Positions 52,398-60,355 of a stretch of 64,000 nt of DNA are shown here, piece by piece. A program made the position numbers and the translations under genes. This DNA is from Amycolatopsis iheyensis (GTDB lineage: Bacteria > Actinomycetota > Actinomycetes > Mycobacteriales > Pseudonocardiaceae), in contig NZ_JAMXQV010000008.1 in NCBI RefSeq assembly GCF_024703995.1, forward strand, positions 1 to 64,000, read 5' to 3'. Below the pieces are notes generated by a model. That model did not search any database. It was not told where the DNA came from and saw only the letters and a list, made by a program, of their open reading frames with translations. Positions within the stretch are counted from its first letter, which is position 1; the number at the start of each line of letters is the position of its first letter.

Positions 52398-52431
52398 AGA
52401 AAGGGGCCCGGCTTCGGCCGGGCCCCTTTCT
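52398..52431 (+). terminator. terminator of the fab operon
   Basis: A perfect 15-bp stem (AGAAAGGGGCCCGGC / GCCGGGCCCCTTTCT) with a TTCG tetraloop, ending in TTTCT. It is just past the fabF stop and may also serve the convergent gene at 52435. Confidence 0.92.
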
Positions 52432-52434
52432 GTG

Positions 52435-53028
52435 TCAGCACTTTTCGTGTTCGGGGAGCGGACCGCGGTCGGTGGCGTCGATCTTCAGCGCGGACCGCTC
52501 GGTGATCACCGGCAGGACGAGACGCCACTTGATGCACGCCTCCGCGAACGCCGTCGGCGCGTCGGCCGGGTCCTGCCGGCTGGTGAAGCCCACCAGGACC
52601 CGCAGTGAGCCGCCGGCGCCACGCTCGATCCGGTAGATCAGGGCGTCACTGTCCTCAGTGGTCCGGACGCCCTTCTGCCAGTCACCGGACGACTGCTGCG
52701 CGAGCCGCTCCGCGCTGACCACATCCGCCCACTGCGTGTACTTCTTGCTGTTGATGGCGCCGAAGTAGCGCTGGATCAGGTCGCGGACGCCGTCGGCCTG
52801 CGGGTGGGCTTTCGCGTCGTCGGTCATCCCGACCACGCCCACGCCCGTGGGCCGGCTCCCGCTGGTCTCGGACGGCGCCGACGTCGACACGGACGTGTCG
52901 TCGGCGGGCTGGTCGGGCTGGCGGTAGAGCTCGCGCGCGAGGAAGCCGCCGCCGACGGTCACGGACAGCACCACGACCACGACGGGCACCAGCCAGCGCT
53001 GCCGGGAGCCGGGGGCGGGGGTGGTCAC
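52435..53028 (-). CDS. hypothetical membrane-anchored protein, NTF2-like
   Basis: A 197-residue protein: a short cytoplasmic start, one membrane helix (about residues 13-30), a Ser/Thr/Pro-rich linker, then a 110-residue external domain (VRDLIQRYFGAINSKKYTQWADVVSAERLAQQSSGDWQKGVRTTED...) with the alpha-helix plus beta-sheet pattern of NTF2-like/SnoaL modules. Function unknown. GTG start. It converges with fabF and is followed downstream by the shared terminator. Confidence 0.7.
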   Translation of the reverse strand: MTTPAPGSRQRWLVPVVVVVLSVTVGGGFLARELYRQPDQPADDTSVSTSAPSETSGSRPTGVGVVGMTDDAKAHPQADGVRDLIQRYFGAINSKKYTQWADVVSAERLAQQSSGDWQKGVRTTEDSDALIYRIERGAGGSLRVLVGFTSRQDPADAPTAFAEACIKWRLVLPVITERSALKIDATDRGPLPEHEKC

Positions 53029-53074
53029 GCCGGAGAGCGTACCGGCCCCGCCGCGCCGGGTGCGGCCCCGCCGG

Positions 53075-53578
53075 TCAGCCGACCTGGTGCAGCCAGGTCA
53101 CCGGCGCGCCGTCGCCGGCGTGGCGGTAGGGCTCGAGGGCTTCGTCCCAGCTCGCGGCGAGGAGCTCGTCGAGCTTGTGCGCGAGGGACTCACCCCCGCG
53201 GGTCATCGCGACGAGCGCGCGCAGCTGGTCTTCGCCCACCACGATGTCGCCGTTGGCGCTGGTCCGGCCGTGCCACAGGCCGAGGCCGGGCGCGAAGCAG
53301 AACCGCTCGCCGTCGACGCCCGCGCTGGGCTCTTCGGTGACCTCGAACCGAATCATCGGCCACGCCTTGAGGGCGGACGCCAGTTTGGCGCCGGTGCCCG
53401 CGGGCGCGCGCCAGCCGCACTCGGCGCGAAGCTGACCCGGACTGGCCGGCTGCGCCGTCCACTTCAGGTCAACGCGGGCACCCAGGGTGCCCGAAAGAGC
53501 CCACTCGACGTGCGGACACACCGCAGACGGCGACGAGTGGACGTACACCACACCTCGGGTGCTGCCACGGGTGCTCAC
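53075..53578 (-). CDS. DUF3145 domain protein
   Basis: A 167-residue protein of the actinobacterial DUF3145 family, recognised by GVVYVHSSPSAVCPHVEWALSGTLG and by LDELLAASWDEALEPYRHAGDGAPVTWLHQVG. It is regularly found next to the FAS II genes (for example after fabF in Streptomyces), which hints at a role in lipid synthesis. Biochemical function is not known. GTG start. Confidence 0.88.
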   Translation of the reverse strand: MSTRGSTRGVVYVHSSPSAVCPHVEWALSGTLGARVDLKWTAQPASPGQLRAECGWRAPAGTGAKLASALKAWPMIRFEVTEEPSAGVDGERFCFAPGLGLWHGRTSANGDIVVGEDQLRALVAMTRGGESLAHKLDELLAASWDEALEPYRHAGDGAPVTWLHQVG

Positions 53579-53849
53579 TGCTACCTCCGCTTGTTGCTCG
53601 ACGAGGGACGTCTTCCCCTACGCCCTACTCGAGCTGCAGCGCGGCCTCAGCGCGGCTCCCGAATGCCGCCTCCGATGCGTTGTAGCACATTCTGCACCCC
53701 AACCGTGCTGTTTGGCCACATGAACACCACAAGTCACCCGGGGCACCACTTTCGGAGGGCACCGGGCCGCGTCGTCCCCGTGTCGCACGGTTCCTTGCTC
53801 CGGGCGCGCTAGCGTGATGACCCGGAACGACGAGCAGGGAGGGGTTTCG

Positions 53850-55928
53850 GTGCGACTGGTGCGCCTGGAGCGGCAGCAGTCCCGGGTGGCGGACGACATC
53901 CGGGCGGCGCTGGCCTCCCTCGGCCGGGGCAGCACCGTCATCGGCGGGATCGCGCTGATCGGTGTCGGCTCGGTGACCGAACGCCCGATCGAGGCGGTGG
54001 TCCTGCTCCCCCACGGCGTGATCATCGTGATCGGCGTGGACCTCCCGGACCCGGCGTTGCGGCTGGAAGCGCCGCTGGGGGCACCGTGGAAGGCGGACGG
54101 CTGGCCACTGGTGGCCGACGACGACGCGGTCAACCCGGCGACCGAGGCGCTGGACGTTTCCCAGGCGTGCGAGCGGCGGATCGCGACGCTGGTCCCGGGC
54201 ACGGGCCCGGTGGGGACGATCGTCGCGGTGGGACCGTACGTGGAGACGGTCGACCAGCCGGCGGGCGACCTGGCGGGCCCGGTCCGGGTCCTGCACCCGA
54301 CGCCGACGACGATGCTGGCGGCAACGGTGTCCTTGGCGACGGCCCATCGCCCGCGGTCGGTGGACCAGGTGCGGGCGTTGATCCGGGGGCTGGCACCGGA
54401 GGCGCCGGAGTTTTCGGACGAAGTCCTGCTGGGCGAGGGGTTCAGCCGGTTCACCGACGACGCGCCGCCGGAGTCGCTTTGGGACAGTGGGGCCGCGGTG
54501 CCGGCTCAAGCGGCTGCGGCGTCGACCGCGAACGGCGCCGACTGGCGAACGAAGACCCCGGCGCCGGTCGAACCGGAACCCGCGCCCGAACCGGAAGTAA
54601 CGCCCGAGGCCGAGGAATCCGAGCCGGAGCCGCTTCAGGAACTCGAGCCGGAGCCCGCGGCCGAAGCGATCGAGCCGGAGCCCCAGGTCGACGAGGCACC
54701 CGGTGAACCCGGTGGCGAACCGTCCGGCGGCTCGCCGATCCCGGACGTGGAATCCGAGCGCACCGAAGTACTTCCGTTCCCCGGTCAGGGCGCTGCCGGC
54801 CTCCCCGTGTTCCCCGGCCCGGGTTCCACCCAGCCGAGTGAGCCCGAGCAAGCCGACACCGAGCGAACCGAAAGCCTCCCCGCCCCGGCCGAACCTCGGC
54901 GGCTCACGCCCGAATCAGCCGAGCCCGCGCGAACTGCCGGCTCGGCCAGCGCCACCGCACTCCCGCAAACCACCGAGCCCGCGCAAGCCAGCGGCCCGGC
55001 CGGCGCCACCGCGCGAACCGCCGGCCCGGCGAGCGTCACCGCATCCCCGCAAACCACCGCGCCCGCGCAAGCCACCGGCCCGGCCAGCGCCACCGCGCCA
55101 ACCACCGGCCCGGCCAGCCCCACCGCACTCCCGCAAACCACCACACCCGCGCAAGCCACCGCGGCCACGCGCGCCAGCGACCCGGCAAGCGCCACCGCGC
55201 CAGCCGCCGGCCCGGCCGACGCCACCGCACCCCCGCCAACCACCAACCCCAAAACCCCCGCCGGCCAACCCCAACCGGCCACTCCCCCACGTCCCTTCCC
55301 CGCCCCGCGCCCGGAACCGGCCGCCGCCTCGCGCACCGTCCGCTGGATCCCCTTGGCCGCCATCGGTCTGCTCGTCGCCATCGTGGTCGCCGCCGTTGCC
55401 GTGGCCACCTCCGGTGATGACTCCGCCGCCGCTCCGACCGGGCCGCCCACCCCCGCCACGCAGCCGCCGCCCACCAGCTCCAGTGCTCCCGTCCAGAGCC
55501 TGCAGTTCGCCCTCCGTGCCGCCGGGGGCGATCAGCGCTGTGCCTCCCACGCCTTCGGGGACGTCCAAGCCAGCCTGCAGCAGACCAGCTGCTCCGGCGT
55601 CCGCCGCGCGAGCTACGCCGCCACCATCGACGGGCGGCCCGGGGCCGTCACCGTCGGGATCGTGCAGTTCCCGGACGCCGCGCAGGCCGCCGCGTTCAAG
55701 GCCGTCGCCGACACGCCCGGTGGTGGCGGGATCCTCGACCTCGCCACCGAGACCGGCAAGTGGGGCGCCACCCAGCAGCCGCAGTTCGAGAACGCCGCCT
55801 ACGCCTCCGCCGTCGAAGGCACCGCCGTGCGGCTCGTGCAGGCGGTCTGGGCGCCGGGACCGTCCACTCCGGACGATCCCGGCCTGGCCCGCGCCGCGAA
55901 GGCGGCCCTGGACCTGCCCGCCCAGTGA
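53850..55928 (+). CDS. one-pass membrane protein with repeat-rich linker, unknown function
   Basis: A 692-residue protein in four parts: an N-terminal cytoplasmic alpha/beta domain (about 1-190); an acidic Pro/Glu-rich stretch (200-270); an Ala/Thr/Pro linker with imperfect 10-14-residue repeats (about 340-480); then a membrane helix WIPLAAIGLLVAIVVAAVAVA and a 145-residue external domain with two cysteines. The N-terminal part RPIEAVVLLPHGVIIVIGVDLP recalls a NERD/nuclease-like sheet but lacks the usual E-x-K, so any such activity is doubtful. The GTG is chosen for GGGAGGGG five bases upstream; -10 TAGCGT at 53810-53815 fits. Both domains look conserved-type rather than random. Confidence 0.72.
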   Translation: MRLVRLERQQSRVADDIRAALASLGRGSTVIGGIALIGVGSVTERPIEAVVLLPHGVIIVIGVDLPDPALRLEAPLGAPWKADGWPLVADDDAVNPATEALDVSQACERRIATLVPGTGPVGTIVAVGPYVETVDQPAGDLAGPVRVLHPTPTTMLAATVSLATAHRPRSVDQVRALIRGLAPEAPEFSDEVLLGEGFSRFTDDAPPESLWDSGAAVPAQAAAASTANGADWRTKTPAPVEPEPAPEPEVTPEAEESEPEPLQELEPEPAAEAIEPEPQVDEAPGEPGGEPSGGSPIPDVESERTEVLPFPGQGAAGLPVFPGPGSTQPSEPEQADTERTESLPAPAEPRRLTPESAEPARTAGSASATALPQTTEPAQASGPAGATARTAGPASVTASPQTTAPAQATGPASATAPTTGPASPTALPQTTTPAQATAATRASDPASATAPAAGPADATAPPPTTNPKTPAGQPQPATPPRPFPAPRPEPAAASRTVRWIPLAAIGLLVAIVVAAVAVATSGDDSAAAPTGPPTPATQPPPTSSSAPVQSLQFALRAAGGDQRCASHAFGDVQASLQQTSCSGVRRASYAATIDGRPGAVTVGIVQFPDAAQAAAFKAVADTPGGGGILDLATETGKWGATQQPQFENAAYASAVEGTAVRLVQAVWAPGPSTPDDPGLARAAKAALDLPAQ

Positions 55929-55929
55929 C

Positions 55930-57324
55930 TCAGAGGCCGTACGCCTCCAGCAGCCGCAGCCAGACCTCGCTGATCGTCGGGAACGACGGCACCGCGTGCC
56001 ACAGCCGGTCCAGCGGCACCTCGGCGACGATCGCGATCGTCGCCGAGTGCAGCAGCTCCGAGACGTCCTGGCCGACGAACGTCACCCCCAGCAGCACGTT
56101 CCGCTCGGTGTCGACGACCATCCGGGCCTTGCCGGTGTAGCCGTCCGCGTGCAGCGACGAGCCCGCCACCGCGATGTCGATGTCGACGACCCGGTCGGCC
56201 GACCCCGGCCGCGCGTCCGCCAAGCCGACCGCCGCCACCTCGGGGTCGGTGAACACCACCTGCGGGACCGCGTGGTGGTCGGCCGTCGCGGTGTACTTGC
56301 TCCAGGGCGCCGCCGCCGTGAAAGTGCCCGCGGCCAGCGCCGCCACCGTGTCGCCCGCCGCGCGGGCGCCGTACTTGCCCTGGTGGGTCAGCGGCGCCCG
56401 GCCGGTGACGTCACCCGCCGCGTACAGCCAGCCACCGTCCACTGCGGACGCCCGGCCGGTGTCGTCGACTTCCAGCGGGCGGCCGTCCTCGACGCCGAAC
56501 GCCGCCAGGCCGAGCCCGGCGGTCGCGGGCCGGCGCCCGGTCGCCACCAGGAACTCGTCGACGACGACCACCTCGCCGTCCTTCAGCGTCAGCTCGGTCC
56601 CGCCCGAACCCGCGGCGACCCGCTCGACCCCCGACTCGGTGTGCACGTAGACGCCGGCCTCGCGCAGCCCGTGCAGCACGAGGTCCCCGGCGAACGCGGC
56701 GTTGCGCGGCAGCGGCCGCTCCCCGGTGATCACCAGGTGCACCTCCGAGCCCAGCGACGCGAACGCCTGCGCCATCTCGACGCCGACCACGCCGCCGCCG
56801 AGGACACCGAGCCGGCCCGGCACGGTCTCCGCCGACGTCGCCTCCCGCGAGCCCCACGGCCGGATCGTGTCCAGCCCTGGGATCGACGGCTTGCTCGGCA
56901 CGCTGCCGGTGCACACGATCACCGCGTGCCGCGCGGTCAGCACGCGGTCGCCGTCGAGGGTGACCTCGCGCTCACCGGTGATCTCGCCGTGCCCGCGGAT
57001 CGGCTCGATGCCGGCGCCGCGGGCCCACTCGACCTGTCCCGAGTCGTCGCCCTTGCCGGTGAACCAGTCACGGCGCGCGAACACCGCCGCCGGGTCGAGC
57101 CGGTCGCCGACCGGCACGCCGGGGATCCGCTTCGCCGCGGCGAGCAGGTTTCCCGGTCGCAGCAACGCCTTGCTCGGGATGCACGCCCAGTAGGAGCACT
57201 CGCCGCCGAAGCGCTCGTGCTCGACGAGGGCGACCTTCAGGCCTCCGCGGGCCGCTCGTTCGGCGGCCACCTCCCCCACTGGACCCGCGCCGATCACCAC
57301 TACGTCAAAAGTCTCTCCAGGCAT
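55930..57324 (-). CDS. FAD-dependent pyridine nucleotide-disulfide oxidoreductase
   Basis: A 464-residue two-dinucleotide-binding flavoprotein of the lipoamide dehydrogenase/mercuric reductase family. FAD motif VVVIGAGPVGEVAAERAARGG at the start, redox-active pair in GGECSYWACIPSKALLRP (C-x4-C), NAD(P) motif GVLGGGVVGVEMAQAF, the second FAD motif LYAAGDVTG, and a C-terminal dimerisation domain. The CSYWAC spacing is kept but the residues differ from the CLNVGC of true Lpd, and the C-terminal HxxxxE of Lpd is absent (HSATIAIVAE instead). A thiol or quinone substrate is likelier than lipoamide. ATG start; convergent with the 53850 gene. Confidence 0.9.
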   Translation of the reverse strand: MPGETFDVVVIGAGPVGEVAAERAARGGLKVALVEHERFGGECSYWACIPSKALLRPGNLLAAAKRIPGVPVGDRLDPAAVFARRDWFTGKGDDSGQVEWARGAGIEPIRGHGEITGEREVTLDGDRVLTARHAVIVCTGSVPSKPSIPGLDTIRPWGSREATSAETVPGRLGVLGGGVVGVEMAQAFASLGSEVHLVITGERPLPRNAAFAGDLVLHGLREAGVYVHTESGVERVAAGSGGTELTLKDGEVVVVDEFLVATGRRPATAGLGLAAFGVEDGRPLEVDDTGRASAVDGGWLYAAGDVTGRAPLTHQGKYGARAAGDTVAALAAGTFTAAAPWSKYTATADHHAVPQVVFTDPEVAAVGLADARPGSADRVVDIDIAVAGSSLHADGYTGKARMVVDTERNVLLGVTFVGQDVSELLHSATIAIVAEVPLDRLWHAVPSFPTISEVWLRLLEAYGL

Positions 57325-57462
57325 GGGTTCAGCGCACACCACCACGCGGGTTCGCGCAAGCCAACGGCTATCCTCGGTCAGGAAAGCTGCAAGAAGTCGG
57401 CGGCCCGGGTGCCGTCGGCCCCGGTGCGCGCGAATACCACGTTCGAGCACGGGAGGTTTGTC

Positions 57463-57912
57463 GTGGCCAAGAACACGGCTGTGCGGGTCCTGGATGATCT
57501 CACCGGCGAGCCCGCCGCGGAAACCGTCGGCTTCGGGCTCGACGGCGTCGACTACGACATCGACCTCTCCTTCGCCAACGCCGACGCCCTGCGTGAGCTG
57601 CTGCAGCGCTACGCCGACGCAGGTCGCCGCACCGGCGGCCGCAAGCGCCGGCCGCGGATCGTCCCGGGTGCGAAGCGACCCCGCGCGAAGGCGGCCCCGA
57701 AGACGACGAAGGCGGCGAAGCCGGTCGCAGGCCGTCGCGCGACGACCGCCAAGACCGCGAAGGCCGCAAAGCCAGAGCCCGCGAAGACCACCGCGAAGGT
57801 CACGAAGGCGAAGGCCGAACCGGCCAAGACCACTCGCAAGGCGGCGCCGAGGAAGACCACGCGCGCGACTGCGCGGAAGGTCCCGGGCATCACGTTCTCG
57901 GCGGCCGAGTAA
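57463..57912 (+). CDS. Lsr2-type nucleoid protein with a histone-H1-like Lys/Ala tail
   Basis: A 149-residue basic protein. Residues 1-62 (AKNTAVRVLDDLTGEPAAE-TVGFGLDGVDYDIDLSFANADALRELLQRYADAGRRTGG) match the Lsr2 N-terminal dimerisation domain. The Lsr2 C-terminal DNA-binding domain, with its RGR minor-groove loop and WARxxGHxV helix, is missing. Instead residues 63-140 are a Lys/Ala/Pro/Thr-rich tail (AKTTAK, AAKP, KAAP words) like histone H1 and the tails of mycobacterial HupB or Streptomyces HupS, ending in KVPGITFSAAE. It probably bridges DNA non-specifically. The GTG follows GGGAGG at six bases. Divergent from the flavoprotein gene. Confidence 0.85.
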   Translation: MAKNTAVRVLDDLTGEPAAETVGFGLDGVDYDIDLSFANADALRELLQRYADAGRRTGGRKRRPRIVPGAKRPRAKAAPKTTKAAKPVAGRRATTAKTAKAAKPEPAKTTAKVTKAKAEPAKTTRKAAPRKTTRATARKVPGITFSAAE

Positions 57913-57930
57913 GTCCACACGAGACACGGC

Positions 57931-58662
57931 TCACGCCGCGCGCTGGGAGCCGTCCGCGTGCCAGGACGGGTAGCGGTACCGCGTGTGCAGCAGCGCCCGC
58001 TGCCGCGTCAGCTCGGCCGCGGACGGCGGGCGGGGCACCAGCGTGCCGAGGAACTGCGACGCCGCCGCCCGCACCGCCGCCTCGACCGAAGGGAACCCGG
58101 GGCGCAGCCCGTGCTCGGCCAGCGACGCCACGGGACTGCGGTGGGAGTCGAGCGGCCGCGGGTCCGCCGGGGCGCTCGTCAGGTAGCGGCCGACCAGCGC
58201 GGCCGACGTCTCGACCAGCAGCGTCGAGTGGGCCAGCAGCCCGCCCTTGGTGCGGAACACCGCGAACCCGCAGAGCTTCGCGTCCTCGACGAACAGGCCG
58301 CGGTCGCCGATCCGCGGCACGAGCCCGAGCTGGTCGACCGCGGCGCTCATCACCTTGCCGAGCGTCTCCAGCGGCCGGTCGGTGGGCCCCGGCAGGACCA
58401 GCGTCACGTTCAGGTTGCCCGGGTCGTGGAAAACGGTGCCCCCGCCGCTGGCCCGCCGCAGCACCGGAACGCCATCGCGCTCGCACTCGTCGACCCGCAC
58501 CTCACGCGCGAGCCGCTGGCCGCGCCCCACCACGACGCAAACCGGGTTGCGCCAGAGCCACAGCACCGGCGACTCGGGCGCGACCCGCAAGAGCGCTTCG
58601 TCGAACGCCAGGTTCTCGGCCGAATCCGTGAACGCGGCACGGACGTCCGACCCGGTCGTCAT
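57931..58662 (-). CDS. lipoate-protein ligase-like protein
   Basis: A 243-residue member of the biotin/lipoate ligase fold. Motifs: RRASGGGTVFHDPGNLNVTLVLP (lipoyl-AMP binding loop, about residues 68-90), DAKLCGFAVFRTKGGLLAHSTLLVE (catalytic Lys in AKLCG), and a shortened C-terminus. Likely attaches lipoate or octanoate to a carrier domain such as PDH E2 or GcvH, but it may instead be an inactive or transfer-only type; the family is diverse. The ATG overlaps the pntB stop by 4 bp, so it is the last gene of the pnt operon. Confidence 0.82.
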   Translation of the reverse strand: MTTGSDVRAAFTDSAENLAFDEALLRVAPESPVLWLWRNPVCVVVGRGQRLAREVRVDECERDGVPVLRRASGGGTVFHDPGNLNVTLVLPGPTDRPLETLGKVMSAAVDQLGLVPRIGDRGLFVEDAKLCGFAVFRTKGGLLAHSTLLVETSAALVGRYLTSAPADPRPLDSHRSPVASLAEHGLRPGFPSVEAAVRAAASQFLGTLVPRPPSAAELTRQRALLHTRYRYPSWHADGSQRAA

Positions 58663-60047
58663 AGCGCTTTGAGTTCCTCCACGATCTCGCCCACCGACGA
58701 CTTGGCGTCCCCGAAGAGCATGCTGGTCTTCGGATCGTAGAACAGGTCGTTGTCGATGCCGGCGAAGCCGGAGCTCATCCCACGTTTCAACACGATCACG
58801 GACCGGCTCTCGTTGACCTTGAGGATCGGCATCCCGTAGATCGGCGAGCTCGGGTCGGTCTGCGCGGCCGGGTTGGTGACGTCGTTCGCGCCGATCACCA
58901 GCGCGACGTCGGTCTGGGCGAACTCGGAGTTGATCTCGTCCATCTCCTTGAGCTGCTCGTAGGGCACGTCGGCCTCGGCGAGCAGCACGTTCATGTGCCC
59001 GGGCATCCGGCCGGCGACCGGGTGGATCGCGTACGCGACCGTGATGCCCTTCGACTCCAGCAGCTTCGCCATCTCGCGGACGGTGTGCTGCGCCTGCGCC
59101 ACGGCCATGCCGTAGCCGGGCACCACGACGACCTTGCTGGCGTACGCCATCTGGATCGCGGTGTCGGCCGCGCTGGTCGAGCGGACCGGGCGCTCCTCCT
59201 TGGTGCCGCCACCAGCCGAAACCGCCGTACCGCCGCCGAAGCCGCCCGCGACGATCGCCGGGATGGACCGGTTCATCGCCTTGGCCATCAGGTTGGTCAG
59301 GATCGAGCCCGACGCGCCGACGATCATGCCCGCGACGATCAGCGCCGTGTTGTCCAGCGCCAGGCCCATCGCCGCCGCCGAGAGCCCGGTGAACGCGTTG
59401 AGCAGTGAGATCACCACCGGCATGTCCGCGCCGCCGATCGGCAGCACGACGGTGAGGCCGAGGACGCCCGCCGCGACGAGCAGCCCGACGATCAGCAGCC
59501 ACGAGTCACCGCCCGCGATGATCCCCACCGCGCACCCGAGCGCGATCAGCAGGAGCAGCGCGTTGACCGGCTGCTGCAGGTTGCCCATGGTGACCGGGCG
59601 GCCGCTGATCAGCTCCTGGAGCTTGCCGAACGCGACGTTCGAGCCCCAGAAGGAGATCGACCCGATGATCGCGGCGAACAGCGACGCGATCGCGATGTAC
59701 GCCGGCTCGTGCGCGTAGCCGTCGGTGGAGTTGAACTCGACCCACGCGATGAGCGCGACCGCGCCGCCGCCGACGCCGTTGAACAGGGCCACCATCTGCG
59801 GCATCGCGGTCATCTTGACCTTGCGCGCCGACGGCACGCCGACCACCGCGCCGATCGCGACACCGAGGACGATGAGCAGCCAGTTGCCCATGCCCGGCGT
59901 GAGCAGGGTGGCGATCACGGCGATGCCCATGCCGACCGCGGCGATCCAGTTGCCGCGGACCGCGGTGCGCGGCCCGGTCAGGCCCATCAGGCCGTAGATG
60001 AAGAGGGCGAACGCGACGATGTAGAGGATCGCGACGAAGTCGGTCAC
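58659..60047 (-). CDS. pntB: NAD(P) transhydrogenase subunit beta
   Basis: A 462-residue subunit of the proton-translocating transhydrogenase, which uses the proton gradient to reduce NADP+ with NADH. About nine membrane helices (residues 1-265) form half of the proton path. The C-terminal domain III (about 285-462) binds NADP(H): VVPGYGMAVAQAQHTVREMAKLLESKG, HPVAGRMPGHMNVLLAEADVPYE, GANDVTNPAAQTDPSSPIYGMPIL. GTG start overlapping the pntAB stop. Confidence 0.96.
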   Translation of the reverse strand: MTDFVAILYIVAFALFIYGLMGLTGPRTAVRGNWIAAVGMGIAVIATLLTPGMGNWLLIVLGVAIGAVVGVPSARKVKMTAMPQMVALFNGVGGGAVALIAWVEFNSTDGYAHEPAYIAIASLFAAIIGSISFWGSNVAFGKLQELISGRPVTMGNLQQPVNALLLLIALGCAVGIIAGGDSWLLIVGLLVAAGVLGLTVVLPIGGADMPVVISLLNAFTGLSAAAMGLALDNTALIVAGMIVGASGSILTNLMAKAMNRSIPAIVAGGFGGGTAVSAGGGTKEERPVRSTSAADTAIQMAYASKVVVVPGYGMAVAQAQHTVREMAKLLESKGITVAYAIHPVAGRMPGHMNVLLAEADVPYEQLKEMDEINSEFAQTDVALVIGANDVTNPAAQTDPSSPIYGMPILKVNESRSVIVLKRGMSSGFAGIDNDLFYDPKTSMLFGDAKSSVGEIVEELKAL

Positions 60048-60355
60048 TTGTCGTCCTCCTCGGTCGGAGCGGGTTTCTTGCCCTTGAACATCGACAGCAT
60101 CCGGTCGGTGACCAGGAATCCGCCGACGACGTTGATCGTGCCGAAGGCGATCGCGATCACCAGCAGGATCTTGTTGAAGACGCCGTCGACGCCGAGGCCG
60201 AGCACGACCAGCCCGCCCAGCAGCACGATGCCGTGGATGGCGTTGGTGCCCGACATCAGCGGGGTGTGCAGGGTGTTGGGCACCTTCGAGATCACGGCGA
60301 AGCCGACGAACCCGGCGAGCACGAGCACCGCGAGGTTCTGCACCAACGGACTCAC
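60044..60355 (-). CDS. pntAB: NAD(P) transhydrogenase subunit alpha, membrane part
   Basis: A 103-residue protein with three or four membrane helices that completes the proton-conducting domain II together with PntB. The region TPLMSGTNAIHGIVLLGGLVVLG contains the conserved S/TGTNAIHG motif of PntAB. In this organism the alpha subunit is split into PntAA and PntAB, as in other actinobacteria and Rhodospirillum. Overlaps both neighbours by 4 bp. Confidence 0.95.
   Translation of the reverse strand: MSPLVQNLAVLVLAGFVGFAVISKVPNTLHTPLMSGTNAIHGIVLLGGLVVLGLGVDGVFNKILLVIAIAFGTINVVGGFLVTDRMLSMFKGKKPAPTEEDDK

Noticed and set aside
53850..54420. Firm call of a NERD nuclease domain
   Set aside because: A similar strand pattern is seen, but the catalytic E-x-K is absent (VIGVDL), so it is mentioned only as a resemblance.
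54703..57912. 1069-codon Pro/Arg-rich open frame
   Set aside because: It is a shifted frame of the repeat-rich linker and then antisense to the flavoprotein gene. Only its last 149 codons (57463-57912) are a gene, with its own ribosome binding site.
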